Below, one piece after another: positions 1 to 8,958 of a stretch of DNA of 64,000 nucleotides (position 1 is its first letter; each line of letters begins with the position of its first letter). A program made the position numbers and the translations under genes. The notes beneath the pieces were generated by a model, which saw only the letters and a program-made list of their open reading frames with translations, did no database searches and was not told the DNA's origin. Source of the stretch: Gordonia amarae NBRC 15530. Its GTDB lineage: Bacteria > Actinomycetota > Actinomycetes > Mycobacteriales > Mycobacteriaceae. Location: the NCBI RefSeq assembly GCF_000241345.1, contig NZ_BAED01000046.1, forward strand, positions 124,001 to 188,000, read 5' to 3'.

Positions 1-485
1 CGCGTGTTCTCGATCAGCTCGACCGAGACCAGCCCGTCGCCCACCACCATCGTCTGCCTCCGTGCCGCAGGCGACCGGCGGCGCCGACGGCGCACCACTA
101 TGTAGTACGCGGCGCGAACGATGAACAGTGCCAGGAATACGAGAGCGGCGTAGATCATGGCGCGGACGATCGACACCCCGGGCCGGGAGAACGCGAAGAC
201 GGTACCGGAGGTGATGATCGACCAGGCCGCCAGGCGGGGCAGGTCATCGAGCGCCGACAGCGTCAGGCGCGGCCGGTAGAGCCCCGCCATTTCGAGTGCC
301 ACCAAAGTGAGGATCACTCCGCAGACGGATATGAGCTGTGCGGTCAGTCCTTCGTCACCATTGATAAACACCGCGATGACGGCGAGCGTGACGCAATCGA
401 AAGCCACAAGAAGACTGTCGATACGATTCCGGAATACTGCGGAGAATCCGGAATCGACATGATGCGGACGCGACGGTGCAACCAT
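1..485 (-). CDS. Sugar transferase N-terminal part (truncated by window edge)
   Basis: I translated this by hand from an ATG at 485. The visible 161 residues carry four hydrophobic segments, an 'EMAGLYRPR' stretch after the second, then an Arg-rich loop and the nucleotide-binding-like 'MVVGDGLVSVELIENT' where the window ends. This is the layout of the membrane and CoA-binding-like part of polyprenyl-phosphate sugar-1-phosphate transferases (WcaJ/PssY type), which start exopolysaccharide repeat units at the inner membrane. The catalytic C-terminal domain lies outside the window, so the assignment rests on the N-terminus and on the adjacent polysaccharide genes. It is divergent from the GT2 gene at 642. 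Confidence 0.7.
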   Translation of the reverse strand, partial: MVAPSRPHHVDSGFSAVFRNRIDSLLVAFDCVTLAVIAVFINGDEGLTAQLISVCGVILTLVALEMAGLYRPRLTLSALDDLPRLAAWSIITSGTVFAFSRPGVSIVRAMIYAALVFLALFIVRAAYYIVVRRRRRRSPAARRQTMVVGDGLVSVELIENT

Positions 486-641
486 CCGATCCTCTTACCT
501 CCAGCGCACGAGCCGGCCCCCCGGAGTAGACCCTTTACCCGTTAGAATGTCGGCTTGAAAATAACACAGGTACCGCGGACTCGTAATCTGTGGGTCGGCC
601 CACCGACCGCAGGCGATGACCCACAGCACAGCAGGAGCCCC

Positions 642-1751
642 ATGGAGCACGTCGACCCTCTCCCACTACGGACGCGGCCCCGGGCGTCGGTGATCGTCCC
701 CTGCTACAACTACGGCCGGTTCCTGCCCGACGCCGTCGCCGGCGCGCTTGACCAGCCGGGCGTCGACATCGAAGTGATCATCGCCGACAACGGGTCCACC
801 GACGACAGCCTGGCCGTCGCCGAACGCCTCGCGGCGGCCGACAGCCGGATCCGGATCCATCGCCGGCCCCACAATATCGACTACCTGGAGAACTTCAACG
901 CGGGCCTGGCCCTCGCCACCGGCGCCTACGTGCAGGTGCTGTGCGCCGACGACCTGCTCGCCCCCGGCGCGATCAGCCGGGCCGTCGCCGTGATGGAGGA
1001 GCGGGCCGACGTGGTGTTCGTGTACGGCACCTGCCCGACATTCGTCACCGAACCCCGCCGGCAGCCGCGCACCCACGTCCGCGGCTGCACCTACAGCAAC
1101 GGGCGCGACTGGGTGCTGCGGCGATACCGGCATGGCGACAACATCATCCGCCACCCGGAGGTGGTGATGCGTACGTCGGTGCTGCGCGAGATCGGCGGCT
1201 ACGACCCGGCCTTCGGCTATTCCTCCGACCTGCTGCTCTGGATCCGCGCCGCGCTGCGCGGCACCGTCGCCCGGATCGACGGACCCGACCAGGGCTACTA
1301 CCGGATCCACGGGTCCAACCTGCACCTGACCCAGAACGCCGCGGGATGGCTCAAGGACCTGACCGCCAAGCAGGAGGTCTTCGAGGCGGTTCCCGCACTC
1401 GATCCGGATGCCGGGATCACCGCCGCCGACGTCGAGACCGCCCGCCGCGCACTGGCCCGGCGGGCGGCGCAGTACGCGTGCCGCGAGTTCTCGCACACCG
1501 CACCCCAGTCACGTGAGCTCGGTGCCCGTTACGCCGACTACGCCCGGGAACTGTCACCGGCCATCGAGCACTCGGCGCGCTGGCGGTGCATCGATCGGTC
1601 CCGGCGTACCTCCGGCACCGCGATGCCGCGGATGTGGGCGGCCGCGGACGGTCTGCGGCGCCGGGCCGGGCTACTGGGCGGGCTCGAACAATTGGGCGGG
1701 GCAGGGCAGCGGGGCAGGTCGGATGCAATCTCCTGGGAGAGAGGTCGATGA
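642..1751 (+). CDS. Family 2 glycosyltransferase
   Basis: A 369-residue GT-A fold enzyme. It has 'ASVIVPCYNYGRFL' near the N-terminus, 'EVIIADNGSTDDS' for the nucleotide-sugar site and 'VQVLCADD' as the DxD-like metal motif. It should transfer a sugar from an NDP donor during surface polysaccharide assembly on the cytoplasmic face. I chose the ATG at 642 because AGGAG stands just upstream and the conserved domain starts soon after. An upstream TTG at 555 would add 29 unconserved residues. The stop overlaps the next start by 4 bases (ATGA), so the two genes are probably translationally coupled. Confidence 0.85.
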   Translation: MEHVDPLPLRTRPRASVIVPCYNYGRFLPDAVAGALDQPGVDIEVIIADNGSTDDSLAVAERLAAADSRIRIHRRPHNIDYLENFNAGLALATGAYVQVLCADDLLAPGAISRAVAVMEERADVVFVYGTCPTFVTEPRRQPRTHVRGCTYSNGRDWVLRRYRHGDNIIRHPEVVMRTSVLREIGGYDPAFGYSSDLLLWIRAALRGTVARIDGPDQGYYRIHGSNLHLTQNAAGWLKDLTAKQEVFEAVPALDPDAGITAADVETARRALARRAAQYACREFSHTAPQSRELGARYADYARELSPAIEHSARWRCIDRSRRTSGTAMPRMWAAADGLRRRAGLLGGLEQLGGAGQRGRSDAISWERGR

Positions 1752-2989
1752 TTGCTGCAGCGGCCGGGCAACCGGCCCTCCTCACGCGGATCCTGCGGGT
1801 CCCGCTCGCCCTGATCCTCGCGGCCGCCGTAGTGGCCGGTTGCACCCCCGACGGCGACGGTGCCCGTGCCGTCCAGGTGAACAAGGCCGCCGGCCCGGTG
1901 TGCGGACTCTGGTACGCGATCGGTTCCGCACCCGCCCCGGCCACGATCGCCACCGCGGTGCGCCACAACTCGGTGATCGTTCTCAACGCGTGGGAGCAGG
2001 ACACCATGCGGCGGATCAAGGCGCTCGACCCGTCGGTCAAGGTGCTGGTGTACAAGGATCTGTCGAGCACCCGCAGCTACTCCGGCGCATACGACGGCGG
2101 CAAGGACGCGGACTTCCTGCCGGCCGGTGTCGGCTACGCCTACGCGCAGCGCAAGCACCCCGAATGGTTCGCCACCGACACCTTCGGCAGCCGGATCGAG
2201 TGGAACGCCGCCTACCCGCACCACTGGCAGATGGCCGTGTGGAACGTCGCCTACCAGCGGTACTGGACCGAACAGGTGACCAAGGAGGTGCTGACCCAGG
2301 GCTGGGACGGCGTGCTCGCCGACAACGACTTCGCCCAGCTGTACCATTATTCGCCGAAGCTGTTGCGCGGCACCACCTCCCCCGATCAAACCAACCACAA
2401 GCTCCGGGACGGTCTGGACCGGTTGGTCACGATGGCCGGATCACGGCTGGCCGGCGCGGGAAAATTGTTCGTGCCCAACATCGCCGAGGCCCGGCTCACC
2501 CCCGGCCGGTGGACCTCGCATTCGCGCTTCGGCGGCGGTATGGAGGAAGGCATGTCCTACCCCATCCCCGAGGGCCTGATGCCGTTCGGCTACTCGCAGT
2601 GGAACGAGATGAGCCAGACCGCCGCGCGGGGTTCCGCACTCGTCCTGCTGATCACCCAGCCCCGGCTGCCCAACAGCAATCCCACCGGATTCGCCAGCGC
2701 CGCACTGCTGTCCGGCAGCAAGACGTGCTGGATGAGCGGCGACTCGTACAACTACCGCAAGCCCACGCGCACCGCGCTGCAGGATCTGGACCTCGGCCAG
2801 GCGCTCGGCCCGGCCACCCGCCGTGCCGACGGCGTGTGGACGCGTCGGTTCGCCCACGGTATCGCCGTGGTCAACCCGACCATCCTGCCGCGGCCGCTGT
2901 CACTGCCGAAGGGCACCCGGACCGCCTCGGGCGGCCAGGTGCCCGCGATGCTGGCACCGGTGTCGGGCGACATCTACGTGCTGCCCTGA
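1748..2989 (+). CDS. Putative glycoside hydrolase (GHL15-like) lipoprotein
   Basis: 413 residues. A lipoprotein signal peptide ends in 'AAVVAGC', predicting a lipid-anchored, extracytoplasmic protein. The body resembles the hypothetical glycosyl hydrolase family 15 (GHL15): an (alpha/beta)8-type layout with 'VLVYKDLSSTRS', 'HPEWFATD' and 'GWDGVLADND', where the acidic pair is a plausible catalytic site. It is coupled to the preceding GT2 by a 4-base overlap. Placement in an exopolysaccharide locus suggests it trims or edits the polymer, but substrate and activity are inferred. An in-frame upstream start at 1586 would bury the signal peptide and was rejected. Confidence 0.7.
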   Translation: MIAAAAGQPALLTRILRVPLALILAAAVVAGCTPDGDGARAVQVNKAAGPVCGLWYAIGSAPAPATIATAVRHNSVIVLNAWEQDTMRRIKALDPSVKVLVYKDLSSTRSYSGAYDGGKDADFLPAGVGYAYAQRKHPEWFATDTFGSRIEWNAAYPHHWQMAVWNVAYQRYWTEQVTKEVLTQGWDGVLADNDFAQLYHYSPKLLRGTTSPDQTNHKLRDGLDRLVTMAGSRLAGAGKLFVPNIAEARLTPGRWTSHSRFGGGMEEGMSYPIPEGLMPFGYSQWNEMSQTAARGSALVLLITQPRLPNSNPTGFASAALLSGSKTCWMSGDSYNYRKPTRTALQDLDLGQALGPATRRADGVWTRRFAHGIAVVNPTILPRPLSLPKGTRTASGGQVPAMLAPVSGDIYVLP

Positions 2990-3007
2990 CCCATGCTGCC
3001 CTGTCCG

Positions 3008-4156
3008 TCAGCCGGTACGGCGATCGGCGCGCTGGGCCCGGCCGCGCCGGTCGATCAGTTCGGCGTACAGGCCGAGATGTTTGCGGGCGACGACCTCACG
3101 ATCGAACCGGCCCCGCGCGTAATGCGCGTACGCCTGTCCCAGTTCCCCGGGCCGTCCATCGGCGAAGAGCCGCCGGAGCTGTTCGGCGAGTTCGGGAACC
3201 GAGCCCGGGGTGGCCAGGTACGGCGAGGTCCCGGGCACCGCGAGCATCTCCGCGACACCGCCGGTGTCGGTGGCGACCACGGGCTTTCCCGCACCCATTG
3301 CCTCGGCGATCACCAGGGGCTGCTGCTCCATGTGCGAAGGCAGCACCAGCGCGTCGTGCGCGGTCAGCAGGTCGGCGACATCCTCACGGAAACCCAGGAA
3401 CTCCACCCGCCCCGCGAGCGGGCCCGCGGCCGCCCGCGCCTCTAGTTCGGCCCGCTGCGGACCGTCCCCGGCCACCGTGAGCGTGGCGTCGGCCGGCATC
3501 ACGCCGGGTGTCGCGAGCGCGGCGAGCAGGTCGCCGAGCGCCTTGCGGGGCACCAGCAGCCCGACGAAGATCAGCTTGCGCACGGGTCCCGACCCAGGCG
3601 CGGCCACCGGAAGCGCCACCCCGTTGTCGATATGAATCAACTTGTGGCGCGGCACTTTCAGCCGGGACCGCAGGAACCGCGCCATCGTCTCGGACGGCGC
3701 GACGGTCAGGTCGACACCGCGCGCCACCACCGCATCACCGGTCAGGACCGCGCGCGTGTAGCGCGATGGCGCGCTGCCCCCGGCGGCGCTGCGGAACCAC
3801 TGTTCGCTCACGTCGTCGGGCACTCCGTGATAGGTGTGCAGGATCCCGCGCACGTGCCTGCGGGCACTGTCGAGTCCCATCAACGCCAGCCCGGCCCGGC
3901 GGTCCTGCGCGTGCACGATGTCCGGGTGCCAGGCCCGGATCCGGGCGCGCAGTTCGCGGGCCGATCCGAGGTCGCCCTTGCGGCCGAAGACCACGGTCTC
4001 GTGGTGCTCGCCGAGCAGACCGGCGTCGCGGGCCGGGCGCGGTGCGAACACCCGCACCTCGTGGTCTCCGGCGCCGATGATGGTGTGCGCCAACCGAGTC
4101 GTCACATCCACCGGTCCGCCCCGGTCCTGGGTGAGAACGTAGGCGATCCTAGCCAT
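3008..4156 (-). CDS. Family 4 glycosyltransferase
   Basis: A 382-residue GT-B fold enzyme. The N-terminal domain begins 'MARIAYVLTQDRGGPVDVTTRLAH'. The C-terminal nucleotide-sugar domain has 'KLIFVGLLVPRKALGDLL', 'LTVAGDGPQRAEL' and the 'EAMGAGKPVVATDTGG' motif that carries the acidic residue contacting the donor. It is the last gene of the minus-strand polysaccharide operon and its start overlaps the end of the preceding GT4 gene by 8 bases. It converges on the GHL15 gene with an 18-base gap. Donor and acceptor sugars cannot be read from the sequence. Confidence 0.85.
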   Translation of the reverse strand: MARIAYVLTQDRGGPVDVTTRLAHTIIGAGDHEVRVFAPRPARDAGLLGEHHETVVFGRKGDLGSARELRARIRAWHPDIVHAQDRRAGLALMGLDSARRHVRGILHTYHGVPDDVSEQWFRSAAGGSAPSRYTRAVLTGDAVVARGVDLTVAPSETMARFLRSRLKVPRHKLIHIDNGVALPVAAPGSGPVRKLIFVGLLVPRKALGDLLAALATPGVMPADATLTVAGDGPQRAELEARAAAGPLAGRVEFLGFREDVADLLTAHDALVLPSHMEQQPLVIAEAMGAGKPVVATDTGGVAEMLAVPGTSPYLATPGSVPELAEQLRRLFADGRPGELGQAYAHYARGRFDREVVARKHLGLYAELIDRRGRAQRADRRTG

Positions 4157-5243
4157 CGGACACCAACTCCTCCATCAGCTCGGCGACCTGGGCGGCCATC
4201 CGCCGCCGGTCGAACAGGGTCTCGGCCCGCTGCCGGGCCCGGGTGCCTTCATCGTCGCGCAGCTGCGCGTCGTCGAGGCGGGTGATGATGGCCCGCGCCA
4301 GCGCGGGCACGTCGGCGGGCGGGAGCACCGCGCCCGTGTCGCCGAGGCTTTCGCGGATACCGCCGACGTCGTAGGCGACAACGCTGCGGCCCATCGCCAT
4401 CGCCTCCAGCGGCACCAGCGCCATCCCCTCCGCGCGGGAGGGCACGGCCACCACGTCGGCGGCCGCCAGGTAGCGGTGCGGGGCGTCCTGATGCCCGAGC
4501 CACAGCACCGAGTCGTCGGCGGCGGTGGTGTGCGCCCGCAGTTCCGCTTCGAGGGGACCGTCACCGACCAGCGCCAGCCTGGCGCCGGGGACTGCGGCGG
4601 TCACCTCGGGCCACGCGTCCAGCAGCAGGTCCTGGCCTTTGAGCGGGGCCAGCCTGCCGACGCAGACGACCGTCGGGCCGGGCCCGAATCCCGCCTCGGC
4701 CTTGGCCCGTGCGATGTCGACCGGCACCAGGCCGGTGACGTCGACACCGTTGGGCACCACCACCATCCGGCCGCGGATACCGCTGCCCGCGCCGTCCCGG
4801 GCCTCGTCGGCGCTCACGCAGAGGAACAGTCCCGTCCAGCGGGCGGCGGCCCGTTCCCACACGACCGCGAGCCTGCCGGCGAGCGAGGCGTCGGACTCGA
4901 ACGACCACAGATGCGGCTGAAACACGGTGGGGATGCGGCCGCGGACGGCGAGTCTGCCGGCAAGACCGGCCTTGGAGCCGTGCAGATGCACCACGTCGGG
5001 CCGCCGCTCGGCGATGATGCGGCGCAGCGACGCGACCTCGCGCGCGGTGCCCGGTCCGGGTCCGCGGGTGGCCTCCCAGTCGGCCACCGGAACTCCGAGT
5101 CCGGTGATCTGCGAACGCAATCGGCCCTCCCGCGGGCAGGCCACCACCGGCTCCCAGCCGCGCTCACGCTGATCGCGGGCCAGGTCTGCGACCACGGCCG
5201 CGACCCCGCCGGACACCGGTTGCGCGACATGCAGAACCTTCAT
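4149..5243 (-). CDS. Family 4 glycosyltransferase
   Basis: 364 residues beginning 'MKVLHVAQPVSGGVAAVVADLARDQ', typical of GT4 enzymes. The donor-binding half contains 'TVVCVGRLAPLKGQDLLLDAW', 'ARLALVGDGPLEAELR' and 'EAMAMGRSVVAYDVGGI'. The open frame extends far upstream in the same phase, but the ATG at 5243 has AAGGGAG at the right distance and the family N-terminus starts exactly there. The upstream gene's stop overlaps this start, consistent with coupling in the operon. It probably adds one residue of the exopolysaccharide repeat unit. Confidence 0.85.
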   Translation of the reverse strand: MKVLHVAQPVSGGVAAVVADLARDQRERGWEPVVACPREGRLRSQITGLGVPVADWEATRGPGPGTAREVASLRRIIAERRPDVVHLHGSKAGLAGRLAVRGRIPTVFQPHLWSFESDASLAGRLAVVWERAAARWTGLFLCVSADEARDGAGSGIRGRMVVVPNGVDVTGLVPVDIARAKAEAGFGPGPTVVCVGRLAPLKGQDLLLDAWPEVTAAVPGARLALVGDGPLEAELRAHTTAADDSVLWLGHQDAPHRYLAAADVVAVPSRAEGMALVPLEAMAMGRSVVAYDVGGIRESLGDTGAVLPPADVPALARAIITRLDDAQLRDDEGTRARQRAETLFDRRRMAAQVAELMEELVSDG

Positions 5244-6952
5244 CGGGCTCCCTTTCTGGACTGCAGGAACTCTTGACACACCGCACGATTGGCGAGGTAC
5301 CCAACCACCGCGAAGGTGGCCGCCAGGACCAGGCCCTCGATGATCACCCCGAGCCAGCCGGCCGGACCGGTGTTGATCCCGGCCCAGCGGAAAGCGGTTG
5401 CGACAGCGGCACATACGACTCCCGGTACGGCGAGGCCCAGCACCGCGCGGCCGAGCGTGCGCCACGGCGGCGCCAGCGACTCGCGTGCCATCACGACCAG
5501 CACCGCGGGCAGCAGCACCGCCGCCGCCACGATCTGCGCGACGGCCGCGTAGACGACGCCGAACCCGGTGAACGCGAACAGCATCGACACCAGCAGCACC
5601 AGGTGCACCGTCTCGAATATCAGGTACAGACCGGTGCGGCCGGCGGCCCGGATAACCTCGTACCAACAGCACAGCAGACTGATCGACACCCCGTACACGC
5701 AGAGCGCCAGCAGCACCGGAACCGATTCCTCCCAGCGCATCCCCAGCACCACCAGCCCGTGTGCCATGCAGGCGATCAGCACATACAGCCCACCGGCGGC
5801 CAGCAGCGTCGCGTAGGTGAACCGGCCGACGACCGCGGGAACGGCGGCGCCGTCCCCGGCGCGGAACAGGCTCGAATACACCGGGAAGGCCACCGCCCCG
5901 AGGACCACGGCGATCATGATGTACGGCACCCACGCCACCCGGTAGGCCAGCGAGTACACGCCGACGTCGTCGGGGCCGAGCAGCCGGGCGATCAACGGAT
6001 AGTCGACGTTGATCAGGATGGTGGAGACCACCGCGGCCGGACCGACCACCCGGATCCACCGCAGCGCCTCGCCCGCGGCCCCCCGGTCCCAGCCCGGTGC
6101 CACCCGCACCCCGGCGACGGTGCCGAGGATCGGTTGCAGCACAGCGGTACACAGCATGCCGACGGCCAGCGAGTAGGCCCCGTTGCCGAGCGCGGCGAGC
6201 ACCACGGTCACCGTGGCACCGATGAGCGCGCTGCCGGCGTCGGGCAGCATGCGCCGCCGGAAGTCGAGGGTGCGGTGCATCATCGCCATCTGCACCCCGC
6301 CGAACGCGGAGAACGGCAGGCTGAACGCGGTGATGACGATCAGCGGTGCGGCGTCGGGCGCCCCCAGCGCAGACGCCAGCAGCGGTGCGGCGGCGATCAC
6401 CACCACCGCGATCGCCAGCGACACCCCCACCGACAGCGCCGCCACGGTCCGCGCCATCGCGTGCGGGTCGCGGGCGGTGCGGGCGATCACGTCGTACACG
6501 CCCATCATCTGGATCACCTGCGCGACGGTGATCAGCGAGGCCGCGACACTGACCAGGCCCAGCTCACCCTCGGTGAGCAGGGAGGCGAGCACCACGGTGA
6601 CGACGATCTGACTGCCCTTGCTGGCCAGGTTGATCAGGCCCAGCCACAGCGCGCCGGTCGTGGCCTTCGCGCCGAGGTCCGCCCCGGCCGCGGCGTCGGG
6701 ATCGGTGGAGTCCTCCGGGCCGTCGCCGACCCGCTTGATGACCGGCAGGCGCACCGTCGCGTCGTCGAAGGCGATGACAGGCAACCGCTGGGTGATGGCC
6801 TCGTACGGGCTGACCCGCTCGAACCTGGTGACGGGACGCGAACCGATGACCGGCAGCCGCTCGGTGACGGCGTCGGCGGGGTCGGACCACCCGGACACAG
6901 GAAACCGCCTGTCCGGGGTGCGGGTGCCGGTCCGGTCCACGTGCGCGTTCAC
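5240..6952 (-). CDS. Polysaccharide flippase (Wzx/MurJ-like) with repeat-bearing N-terminal tail
   Basis: 570 residues: about 95 soluble residues followed by roughly 14 hydrophobic segments, the pattern of the MATE/MOP-superfamily flippases that move lipid-linked repeat units across the membrane. 'DLGAKATTGALWLGLINLASKGSQIVV' begins the transport domain. The soluble tail is unusual: it carries T30-ERLPVI, T54-QRLPVI and T66-VRLPVI, three copies of T-x-R-L-P-V-I. Threonine with Leu at +3 is the sort of site FHA domains read when phosphorylated, so control by a Ser/Thr kinase is possible (inference). It overlaps the following GT4 start by 4 bases and the preceding Wzz-like gene by 4 bases. Confidence 0.82.
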   Translation of the reverse strand: MNAHVDRTGTRTPDRRFPVSGWSDPADAVTERLPVIGSRPVTRFERVSPYEAITQRLPVIAFDDATVRLPVIKRVGDGPEDSTDPDAAAGADLGAKATTGALWLGLINLASKGSQIVVTVVLASLLTEGELGLVSVAASLITVAQVIQMMGVYDVIARTARDPHAMARTVAALSVGVSLAIAVVVIAAAPLLASALGAPDAAPLIVITAFSLPFSAFGGVQMAMMHRTLDFRRRMLPDAGSALIGATVTVVLAALGNGAYSLAVGMLCTAVLQPILGTVAGVRVAPGWDRGAAGEALRWIRVVGPAAVVSTILINVDYPLIARLLGPDDVGVYSLAYRVAWVPYIMIAVVLGAVAFPVYSSLFRAGDGAAVPAVVGRFTYATLLAAGGLYVLIACMAHGLVVLGMRWEESVPVLLALCVYGVSISLLCCWYEVIRAAGRTGLYLIFETVHLVLLVSMLFAFTGFGVVYAAVAQIVAAAVLLPAVLVVMARESLAPPWRTLGRAVLGLAVPGVVCAAVATAFRWAGINTGPAGWLGVIIEGLVLAATFAVVGYLANRAVCQEFLQSRKGAR

Positions 6953-7887
6953 CTCAGGATGACCGCGAGCAGATCGGTGTCGGCCGGCAGTGCGCGCAGC
7001 ACCAGCGCCAGGTCGTCGGCGGACATCCGGGCGGGGGCGAGGGCCACAGTGGCCGTGCCGGTGTCATCGGCGGCGAGTTGCTCGGTGACCGGAACCCCGC
7101 TCTCCCGGAGCCCATCGGCCAGTTCGGAACTGTCGGCACCGGATTCCGCGTCGGCGGCCACGAGCCGGATCGGCCTGCCCGCGCCGAGGGCCGCCGCGAG
7201 CAGCGGGGCGGGGATCGGTGCGCCGCGCTCCCACGTGATCACCGCGACCCGACGGTCCAGCCCGGCCTGGGCGAGCGCCCGCCCGGCGCGGCTCCCCGGG
7301 GCGGGTACGAAAACGGCCAGCAGTCCCAAGACGATCGCACCGGCGATGACGCCCAGCACGAGCCCGAGCCCGGCCACCAGCGAGATGCCCGGCGAGGCCT
7401 CGGTGACGGTGGCCGACACGTCGAGGACGCGCAGCGTGGCCGCCGGGTCGAGTAGATCCGCGGCCGCCACCTCGTCGGCGATGGCCGTGGCCAGCGAGCT
7501 CGCGACCTTCGGCGAGTCCGCGCGCACAGTGATCCGGACGAGGCCCGATCCAGGGATGAGGCCGACGGTGACCGCGTCGCGCAGTTCGTCGGGGCCCGGC
7601 GAACCCGCCACGGTCCGCGACACCTGTTCCAGCACGGTCGGGCTGGTGGCCACCTCGACCACCGCGGGCAGTCCGAGCGCCACCACCGAACCGAAGTCGG
7701 TGCTGCTGTTCTGGATTTTCGACGCCGAGGAGGCCAGCAGGCTCACTCGCGCGTCGTACTCGTCGGAGCGAAGCAGCATCGCCGCGGCGGTGATCGCGAA
7801 CACGATCAATCCCACGATCACCGCGATCCCGGCACGCCGAAGCCCTCCCGTCAGCATCGCCGCCCATCCCCTCATCATTTTCGGCAC
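6949..7887 (-). CDS. Wzz-like chain-length / capsular polysaccharide co-polymerase protein
   Basis: 312 residues. One membrane segment lies at about residues 18-40 ('AGIAVIVGLIVFAITAAAMLL') and a second at about 170-190, flanking a periplasmic domain of the Wzz type. The part after the second segment would lie in the cytoplasm, where actinobacterial relatives often have a BY-kinase domain. Here it is only about 120 residues and shows no Walker A motif, so it is a kinase-less or degenerate version. It probably sets polymer length together with the polymerase at 8959. It overlaps the next upstream GT4 gene by 13 bases. Confidence 0.72.
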   Translation of the reverse strand: MPKMMRGWAAMLTGGLRRAGIAVIVGLIVFAITAAAMLLRSDEYDARVSLLASSASKIQNSSTDFGSVVALGLPAVVEVATSPTVLEQVSRTVAGSPGPDELRDAVTVGLIPGSGLVRITVRADSPKVASSLATAIADEVAAADLLDPAATLRVLDVSATVTEASPGISLVAGLGLVLGVIAGAIVLGLLAVFVPAPGSRAGRALAQAGLDRRVAVITWERGAPIPAPLLAAALGAGRPIRLVAADAESGADSSELADGLRESGVPVTEQLAADDTGTATVALAPARMSADDLALVLRALPADTDLLAVILR

Positions 7888-8957
7888 CGCAAACTCCCTC
7901 TCGCGCGGATCATTCCGCGAATTTCTGTGTCATACCTCGTCATCATCGCCGCGGGGCTGTAGTCCTCACGGATACGCCGGAGGGCGGCGGCGGACTGTTC
8001 TTCCCGCCAGCGCTCCGACGACAAGGCGTGTGCGATGGCCGTCGCGAAGGCCTCGTGGTCGCCAGGCTCGACGAGGGTGCCGCCGCCTTTGCCGAGCACC
8101 TCGCGCAGCCCGTCGACGTCGCTCGCGACCAGCGGAACGCCGACCGCCATCGATTCGAGGATGGCCATCGGCAGGCCCTCCCAGTCGCTGGTGAGCACCG
8201 TCAGGTCGGTGGCGGCGAGCAGTGTGGGCACGTCGTCGCGGTTACCGAGGAACCGCACCCGGTCACCGAGTCCGGTTGCCCGCGTTTCGAGTTCGCCGCG
8301 TAGCGAACCATCACCGGCGATCAGCAACACGGCCCCGGGGTCCTGGGCGGCCCAGGCGCGCAGCAGCACGTCGTGCCGCTTCTGCGGTTCGAGGCGCGCC
8401 AGGCACAGGGCGACCGGCTGGTCGGGGTCCAGCCCGAGGGTCGCGCGCGCGCGCTCCCGGCCGGGCAGTTCGGGGGTGGCGACGGCATTGCGGATCACCG
8501 TCAGCGGCACGCGGCGCAGCCCGTGGTCGCGCAGTCGGCCGGCGATGGCATCGGCGACCGCGACGGCCCGGGTGGGCGCCGCCGACAGCACCGCCGCCGC
8601 GGCCCGGTAGTCAGTGGCGGCCACCCCGTGGAAGACCGACAGTACGGGCAGCCGCGGCCTCGCGGCACGGGCCACTATTGTTGCGGAGATATTGTGTGCC
8701 ACAATCACTTCCGCATCGAAGTCGGTGGCGGCCGCCGCGACGGCGCGGCGGGCGGCGAGCAGTCCGCCCACCGACCGGGACACCAGCGGCACATCGTAGC
8801 ACCGCACCCCGGCGGCGCGCAGTTCGTCGGCCCGCACGCCACCGGCCGACGCCACCGCCGACGTCCAGTCGTATCCGGTTCCGAGCGTGGCCATCTCGGC
8901 GACCAGCGACTCGGCGCCGCCGACCCCCATCTCCGCGATCACATGAAGTACGCGCAT
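7875..8957 (-). CDS. Family 4 glycosyltransferase
   Basis: 360 residues. It starts 'MRVLHVIAEMGVGGAESLVAEM', the GT4 acceptor-domain signature with the GGAE motif. The C-terminal domain has 'VALCLARLEPQKRHDVLLRAW', 'AVLLIAGDGSLRGELE' and 'ESMAVGVPLVASDVDGL'. It lies one base downstream of the O-antigen ligase/polymerase gene in the same operon. This is the third GT4 of the operon, so with the GT2 at 642 and the initiating transferase at position 1 the locus encodes at least five sugar transfer steps. Confidence 0.85.
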   Translation of the reverse strand: MRVLHVIAEMGVGGAESLVAEMATLGTGYDWTSAVASAGGVRADELRAAGVRCYDVPLVSRSVGGLLAARRAVAAAATDFDAEVIVAHNISATIVARAARPRLPVLSVFHGVAATDYRAAAAVLSAAPTRAVAVADAIAGRLRDHGLRRVPLTVIRNAVATPELPGRERARATLGLDPDQPVALCLARLEPQKRHDVLLRAWAAQDPGAVLLIAGDGSLRGELETRATGLGDRVRFLGNRDDVPTLLAATDLTVLTSDWEGLPMAILESMAVGVPLVASDVDGLREVLGKGGGTLVEPGDHEAFATAIAHALSSERWREEQSAAALRRIREDYSPAAMMTRYDTEIRGMIRARGSLRCRK

Positions 8958-8958
8958 G

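Noticed and set aside
2990-3007. A terminator between the convergent GHL15 and GT4 genes
   Set aside because: The 18-base gap and flanks show only a short direct repeat (TGCTGCCCTG), with no stem of useful length.
5273-8194. A 973-codon open frame on the plus strand
   Set aside because: It runs antisense to the flippase and Wzz-like genes and its product is a low-complexity His/Arg/Gln-rich string, the usual shadow of high-GC genes.
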